DNA from: GCA-2747515 sp964427825
GTDB taxonomy: Bacteria > Patescibacteriota > Minisyncoccia > Moranbacterales > GCA-2747515
NCBI GenBank assembly: GCA_964427825.1
Contig: CAYRUU010000032.1
Location: 1 to 10,312, forward strand
Direction: 5' to 3'
DNA length: 10,312 nt
The notes under the pieces are model-generated. The model ran no database searches and was not told the DNA's origin. It was given only the letters and a program-made list of their open reading frames with translations. Shown here one piece after another: positions 6,804 through 10,312 of this stretch. The position numbers were made by a program, and so were the translations under genes. Every line of letters starts with the position of its first letter. Positions within the stretch are counted from its first letter, which is position 1.

Positions 6804-7898
6804 ATGTGCCTTATGAACCATCGGTACATCGTCATCATGGCGGGCGGCAGTGGAACGCGCCTATGGCCACTCTCACGCAAAAACCATCCAAAACAATTTC
6901 AAAAACTCACAGACGACCATAAAACGCTTCTGCAAGAAACCTACGATCGCGTCGTTCCACTGATCACGGATCCCACACACCTCTTTGTCGCCACTACGGA
7001 GCAGTATGCCGACCTTGTTCGCAAGCAATTACCAGACATCCTCCCACACAACATCCTCATTGAACCATGTGGACGCGACACGGCACCAGCCATCGCACTT
7101 GCCGCAGCAACCATCGCCACCAAAGATCCTGATGCCATCATCGCCACCACAGCTTCCGACCACACCATTAGCAACCCCGACGCGTTCATTCTTGCTGTAC
7201 AAACCGCATGCGACGTCCTCGCCGATCACCCGCATACGTTCGGACTCATCGGCATCACACCCACCGGGCCAAGCACCGAACTTGGCTACATCCACATGGG
7301 ACGCGCACTCGCCGCACACTATCGCAAGCCGGTATTTTGTGCAAAGGCATTCAAAGAAAAACCTAACCGCAAAATGGCAGAAAAATATCTACGTGACGGC
7401 TCATACCTATGGAACGCCGCCTACTTCGTCTTTACAGCTTCAACATTTTTGGACATGGTTGCCACGCATACCCCACACATCAGTAAAGCCATTGCAAAAA
7501 TACAAAAAACAACCGATCCAAAAAAACGCCATGACATTTTTTGCAAGCTGCCCAAAGAACCAATTGACACCGCCATTTTGGAAAAACTCACACCAAAAGA
7601 GCGCTTCGTCGTCCCGTCGGAACTGGACTGGAGCGATGTGGGAAATTGGCGCACCTTGCATGATTTTCATCGCCACGGCAATGACGCAACAATAGCGCGC
7701 GGTAATGTCGTACACGTCACGTCACGCAATTGCTTTGTCATGAGTACTCACAAAAAAACCATCACCTTGCTCGGCGTGGATGATCTCATTGTTATTGACA
7801 CGCCAGATGCACTCTTCATTACCAAGCGCGATACAGCACACGATGTGAAAAAAGTGATTGAAGTCCTCCAAGAACGCGATAGCGATCACCTCCTCTAA
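6804..7898 (+). CDS. manC: Mannose-1-phosphate guanylyltransferase (GDP-mannose pyrophosphorylase)
   Basis: The enzyme makes GDP-mannose from mannose-1-phosphate and GTP, supplying mannose, and after conversion fucose or rhamnose, for cell-surface glycans. The 364-residue protein is the single-domain form; the C-terminal cupin isomerase domain of bifunctional type II enzymes (about 470 residues) is absent. Visible motifs are the nucleotide loop AGGSGTRLWPLSR (13-25), IEPCGRDTAPAIALA (86-100), ASDH (117-120), TELGYIHMG (158-166), FKEKPN (183-188) and SELDWSDVGNW (272-282). The first ATG is used here; a second ATG three codons in (6813) fits the family N-terminus equally well. No other glycan gene adjoins it. 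It converges with tsaC, with 6 bases between stops and no terminator hairpin. RfbM/ManC naming is by similarity. Confidence 0.94.
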   Translation: MCLMNHRYIVIMAGGSGTRLWPLSRKNHPKQFQKLTDDHKTLLQETYDRVVPLITDPTHLFVATTEQYADLVRKQLPDILPHNILIEPCGRDTAPAIALAAATIATKDPDAIIATTASDHTISNPDAFILAVQTACDVLADHPHTFGLIGITPTGPSTELGYIHMGRALAAHYRKPVFCAKAFKEKPNRKMAEKYLRDGSYLWNAAYFVFTASTFLDMVATHTPHISKAIAKIQKTTDPKKRHDIFCKLPKEPIDTAILEKLTPKERFVVPSELDWSDVGNWRTLHDFHRHGNDATIARGNVVHVTSRNCFVMSTHKKTITLLGVDDLIVIDTPDALFITKRDTAHDVKKVIEVLQERDSDHLL

Positions 7899-7904
7899 CA
7901 CACA

Positions 7905-8543
7905 CTATTGCCGTACAATCTGTAGGGGCGGCACACCGCTCTCAAGGCGCACCACAAGCGACGGCTGTGTCTCCGTTATCGTACCACCACTGTAAAAATC
8001 GCACGCATCGCCAAAAATTTTCTGTGCCTGCGCATGGTGGTGCACACTAGCGGCGCCGCTGCGATTGGCGCTTGTGGCAATCAGCGGACCGACTGCGTCA
8101 ATGACGTCATACAGCGCGTTGCCGTGCGGGCATCGCGCATTTTTTGTGATGCGGCGAAACGCCAGCCCACCAGTTCCCTTGTGCAAATATGCCGTTTGCG
8201 GATCGGTACATGGCAGGATAATACTGATACCACGCGTATTAAGAGTATCGTCGTCAACGGTGCGTGCCAAAAACGCATAATCATCACCGCGGCGCGCCCA
8301 CAAAAGATCCGCACGCGCAAGATCGTCCGATGACAATGTTGGACACAGCGTCCGCATGTGCACCGTTTGTGTGATCAATACAATGAGTGGCTTATGCCTG
8401 TCTTTTGCTTTCATCGCCTCCACGCGCGCCACCGATGCCGGATGATGCGCCGACGCCACAATACCATAGATGGTATCCGTCGGCATGACACCGATGCCGC
8501 CGTCCTTCACCAGCGCGATAATGTGTTGAAGTTCCGGTGTCAT
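7905..8543 (-). CDS. tsaC: Sua5/YciO/YrdC-family L-threonylcarbamoyladenylate synthase
   Basis: TsaC uses threonine, bicarbonate and ATP to make threonylcarbamoyl-AMP, the first step of the t6A37 modification on tRNAs that read ANN codons. The 212-residue protein has PTDTIYGI (21-28), the KAKDRHKPLIVLI motif (45-57) and SANRSG (158-163), all marks of the family. It lacks the C-terminal Sua5 domain. The usual WPGPxT loop is replaced by LWARRGDDYAFLARTVDD (81-98) before the strand GISIILPC (105-112). This is a continuous open frame; I saw no alternative frame carrying the missing motif. It follows dnaJ by 6 bases on the same strand without a Shine-Dalgarno sequence, so it probably shares the dnaJ transcript. 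TsaB, TsaD and TsaE are not in the window. The altered loop leaves some doubt about catalytic activity. Confidence 0.88.
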   Translation of the reverse strand: MTPELQHIIALVKDGGIGVMPTDTIYGIVASAHHPASVARVEAMKAKDRHKPLIVLITQTVHMRTLCPTLSSDDLARADLLWARRGDDYAFLARTVDDDTLNTRGISIILPCTDPQTAYLHKGTGGLAFRRITKNARCPHGNALYDVIDAVGPLIATSANRSGAASVHHHAQAQKIFGDACDFYSGGTITETQPSLVVRLESGVPPLQIVRQ

Positions 8544-8549
8544 AATACT

Positions 8550-9647
8550 TTACGACATGTCACGTAGTTGCATAATCAGTTTTTTCTGTGCACGTGTGAG
8601 TGACGTCGGCACATCCACAATCACTTCCACAATATGGTCGCCACGCCCCATACCGCGTAATTTCGGTACACCTTTGCCGCGAATGCGATACAATTCTCCC
8701 GACTGCGTCCCCGCAGGCACTTTCATCGTCACTGGACCATCCACCGTCTCTACCGTCACTTTGTCACCAAGCGCTGCTTGTGCAAATGTCACATGCTGCT
8801 GCGTACGAATATGGTTTTCGTCGCGCACAAATGTTTTGCTTGGCGCAATGTGTACCGTAACAATCAAGTCGCCCGCGCGGCTACCACGTTCCCCCGGCTC
8901 TCCGCGACCGGAGATGACCACAGACTGTCCATCAGCAATACCTGCGGGAATGTCAATCTGTTCATGCACATCATCGCGGTATTGCCCTGCGCCCTTGCAT
9001 GTTGTACATGCTTTTGCATACGTCGTCCCTCGTCCATGGCACGTGTCGCACACAGCAGTCTGCATCATGGTGCCCAAAATCGTCTGCACGCGTTTCTGGA
9101 TATGTCCGCTTCCGTGACATGTGGCGCACTGCTGCGGCTCCGATCCCGGCGCACCGCCCGTTCCGTTGCACGTCGCACATTGCACAGCGCGATAGACGGT
9201 GACTTTTTTCGTCACGCCGGTAATCATTTCTGCAAAGGTAATTTCTACATCCACTTGCACATCGCGTCCGGACCGTCCCGCACGCTGCGCATCACGCATC
9301 CCGCCGGAAAACATTTGCGAAAAAAGATCCTCAAATCCGCTGCCGCCAAAATCAAAATGAACGCCCTGCGCTCCGGCGCCTTGGCTGAACTGGGAAAAAT
9401 CAAAGCCGTCAAAACCACCACTCGCCCCACTGGCGCCCTGAAACGTCTGTCCGAAACGGTCATACTGCGCACGCTTGTCTTTGTTAGACAACACTTGGTA
9501 CGCCTCGTTGACCTCTTTGAATTTTTGTTCATCGCCGCCTGCCTTGTCCGGATGGTACTTGTGCGCCAACGTACGGTACGCCTTTTTGATCTCTTGATCC
9601 GACGCATCGCGCGCCACGCCAAGAATATCGTAAAAATCTTTTGCCAT
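8550..9647 (-). CDS. dnaJ: Chaperone DnaJ (Hsp40)
   Basis: DnaJ delivers unfolded proteins to DnaK and stimulates its ATPase. At 365 residues it is a full type I protein. The J-domain starts DFYDILGVARDAS and carries HPD at 32-34. A Gly/Phe-rich linker follows (about 71-120). Four zinc-binding CxxCxGxG repeats begin at C157, C174, C200 and C214 (CATCNGTG, CATCHGSG, CDTCHGRG, CTTCKGAG). The two substrate-binding barrels and C-terminal segment are intact. It is not beside hrcA, grpE or dnaK in this window; its partner downstream is tsaC, 6 bases away. A CIRCE operator and matching promoter lie upstream, so it should be repressed by HrcA and induced by heat. The leader is about 50 bases, with no clear Shine-Dalgarno before the ATG. 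Confidence 0.98.
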   Translation of the reverse strand: MAKDFYDILGVARDASDQEIKKAYRTLAHKYHPDKAGGDEQKFKEVNEAYQVLSNKDKRAQYDRFGQTFQGASGASGGFDGFDFSQFSQGAGAQGVHFDFGGSGFEDLFSQMFSGGMRDAQRAGRSGRDVQVDVEITFAEMITGVTKKVTVYRAVQCATCNGTGGAPGSEPQQCATCHGSGHIQKRVQTILGTMMQTAVCDTCHGRGTTYAKACTTCKGAGQYRDDVHEQIDIPAGIADGQSVVISGRGEPGERGSRAGDLIVTVHIAPSKTFVRDENHIRTQQHVTFAQAALGDKVTVETVDGPVTMKVPAGTQSGELYRIRGKGVPKLRGMGRGDHIVEVIVDVPTSLTRAQKKLIMQLRDMS

Positions 9648-9703
9648 AAATTCGTCATTACGATGCTCACGTGATCACTGTTGCCACCGTTATCATATCA
9701 CCC

Positions 9704-9732
9704 ACTATAGCACGCCGCCACAAAATTAGCAA
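9704..9732 (-). promoter_or_regulatory. dnaJ promoter overlapping CIRCE
   Basis: On the minus strand TTGCTA (9727-9732) and TATAGT (9704-9709) are separated by exactly 17 bases, a good sigma-70-type pair. Transcription would start near 9697, about 50 bases before the dnaJ ATG. The -35 box lies inside the downstream half of the CIRCE element, so bound repressor would block it directly. Confidence 0.7.
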
Positions 9733-9752
9733 TCCCAACGATAGAGTGCTAA
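9726..9752. promoter_or_regulatory. CIRCE element (HrcA operator)
   Basis: TTAGCAATC, nine bases, then GAGTGCTAA matches the CIRCE consensus TTAGCACTC-N9-GAGTGCTAA with one mismatch (A for C at the seventh base of the first half). The spacer is exactly nine bases. It lies about 75 bases before dnaJ and overlaps the -35 box of its promoter, the usual arrangement for HrcA repression of chaperone genes. hrcA itself is elsewhere. Confidence 0.95.
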
Positions 9753-9809
9753 TATTGTGCCGTACCACCACGTTGCATTAGAGCGCGACGCGTATATAAA
9801 AGACATCTT

Positions 9810-10312
9810 CTACGGATTTACGGTTAGCGTATCCGCCGTCGGCTCGGGAATAGGTATGGTCGCCGCGTCCACAGAAAGCTCCACAGGATCGCGCGCCGTC
9901 ACCGTAGGGCGATCAATACCATCCTCCACAATCATCCAATCAAATGCCACATCCGCTCCAACGGGACGCACCACTGTGACGTGAAACCCAGAGCCCTCGT
10001 CAATAGACGACACAGACAGTGCTTGATCCACCGCACCGCCCTTCGGCGTAATAAAGATGCGGCTTGCCGCAACAACTGCTGTTGTCGGCACAAAGACATC
10101 TACTGCATCCTTCGCAATCACCGCTTCACCAATTGTCGCGCGGTCCGCATCCCCCGTCATCACAAGGCTCTCCGTCGTCACACGCCGCACCACCATAATA
10201 CCGTCAAGTGTAATGGTATTTGTCAAAGCCCCCGCTGCATCCACATCCCACAGCACAATACGACCCGGATCAATCGCCAGCAACGCTGTAAGATCCGTAG
10301 TTTGCTGTGTGC
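9810..10312 (-). CDS. C-terminal fragment of a probable secreted or surface protein
   Basis: The frame stays open to the right edge, so the N-terminus is missing; 166 residues are visible, ending at TAG (9810-9812). There are no cysteines or membrane segments, and the composition is rich in Val, Ala, Thr and Asp, which suits an extracellular beta-rich fold. The segment SRIFITPKGG, then a strand ending GFHVTVVRPVGADVAFDWMIVEDG, resembles a C-terminal domain I recall in large repetitive surface proteins of Patescibacteria. A Pro/Asp-rich tail follows (IPIPEPTADTLTVNP). TTG at 10283 could be called a start, but the open frame beyond it and the mid-domain sequence argue for an internal codon. The function is unknown; a collagen-, adhesin- or pilus-like tail is possible. 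It is transcribed toward dnaJ, with no terminator seen before the dnaJ promoter. Confidence 0.7.
   Translation of the reverse strand, partial: TQQTTDLTALLAIDPGRIVLWDVDAAGALTNTITLDGIMVVRRVTTESLVMTGDADRATIGEAVIAKDAVDVFVPTTAVVAASRIFITPKGGAVDQALSVSSIDEGSGFHVTVVRPVGADVAFDWMIVEDGIDRPTVTARDPVELSVDAATIPIPEPTADTLTVNP

Noticed and set aside
8205..8330. Frameshift in tsaC as the cause of the missing WPGP motif
   Set aside because: I saw no WPGP-like sequence in the other minus-strand open frame available here, and the frame is continuous through to SANRSG, so a frameshift is not supported.
8778..9674. Plus-strand open frame of 298 codons opposite dnaJ
   Set aside because: It lies antisense to an unmistakable full-length DnaJ, and its His/Arg/Cys-rich translation resembles no family.
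9667..9678. Overlapping palindromes TCACGTGA and GTGATCAC in the dnaJ leader as a second operator
   Set aside because: They are short, match no operator I can name for this context, and such palindromes are common by chance.

Overview
The window looks like ordinary chromosome of a bacterium that uses the standard genetic code. Base composition is fairly balanced, genes are tightly packed, and small convergent and divergent gene groups alternate. Few genes have a clear Shine-Dalgarno sequence. The combination of a short YgjP-type protease, an IscU-sized SufU-like scaffold, a membrane-anchored PsbP-like protein, a single-domain ManC and a surface-protein tail of a type I associate with Patescibacteria (CPR) suggests a member of that group, probably one of its less reduced lineages because it has MEP-pathway enzymes. 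This placement is inference. Several genes end in TGA at family-appropriate positions, which argues against the lineages that recode UGA to glycine.

Layout, left to right. Positions 1-268 hold no recognisable gene, only a compact palindrome of the widespread CCCCGC/GCGGGG intergenic repeat type and a possible tRNA promoter. A tRNA-Leu(CAG) follows on the + strand. A minus-strand pair, dxs then a YgjP-like metalloprotease with a 4-base overlap, fills 366-2812. From a divergent region of about 60 bases, a + strand sufS-sufU-sufT-like operon runs to 4787 and ends at a strong bidirectional terminator. Opposite it, on the minus strand, come a small anchored PsbP-like protein and ispG. A second divergent region, where the two predicted promoters overlap, starts manC on the + strand. 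manC converges with the minus-strand dnaJ-tsaC pair, whose promoter carries a CIRCE (HrcA) operator. The right edge holds the C-terminal end of a secreted or surface protein on the minus strand.

How the genes fit together. Dxs and IspG are the first and the penultimate enzymes of the MEP isoprenoid pathway. IspG is a [4Fe-4S] enzyme, and the Fe-S assembly genes lie between the two. DnaJ and TsaC link protein folding and tRNA t6A modification under a heat-shock operator. ManC supplies GDP-mannose for glycans. No mobile element, CRISPR array or defence system is visible. The most interesting signals are regulatory (a probably leaderless sufS, the dnaJ-tsaC CIRCE, overlapping manC/ispG promoters) and two divergent proteins: the intermediate SufU/IscU and a TsaC lacking its WPGP loop.
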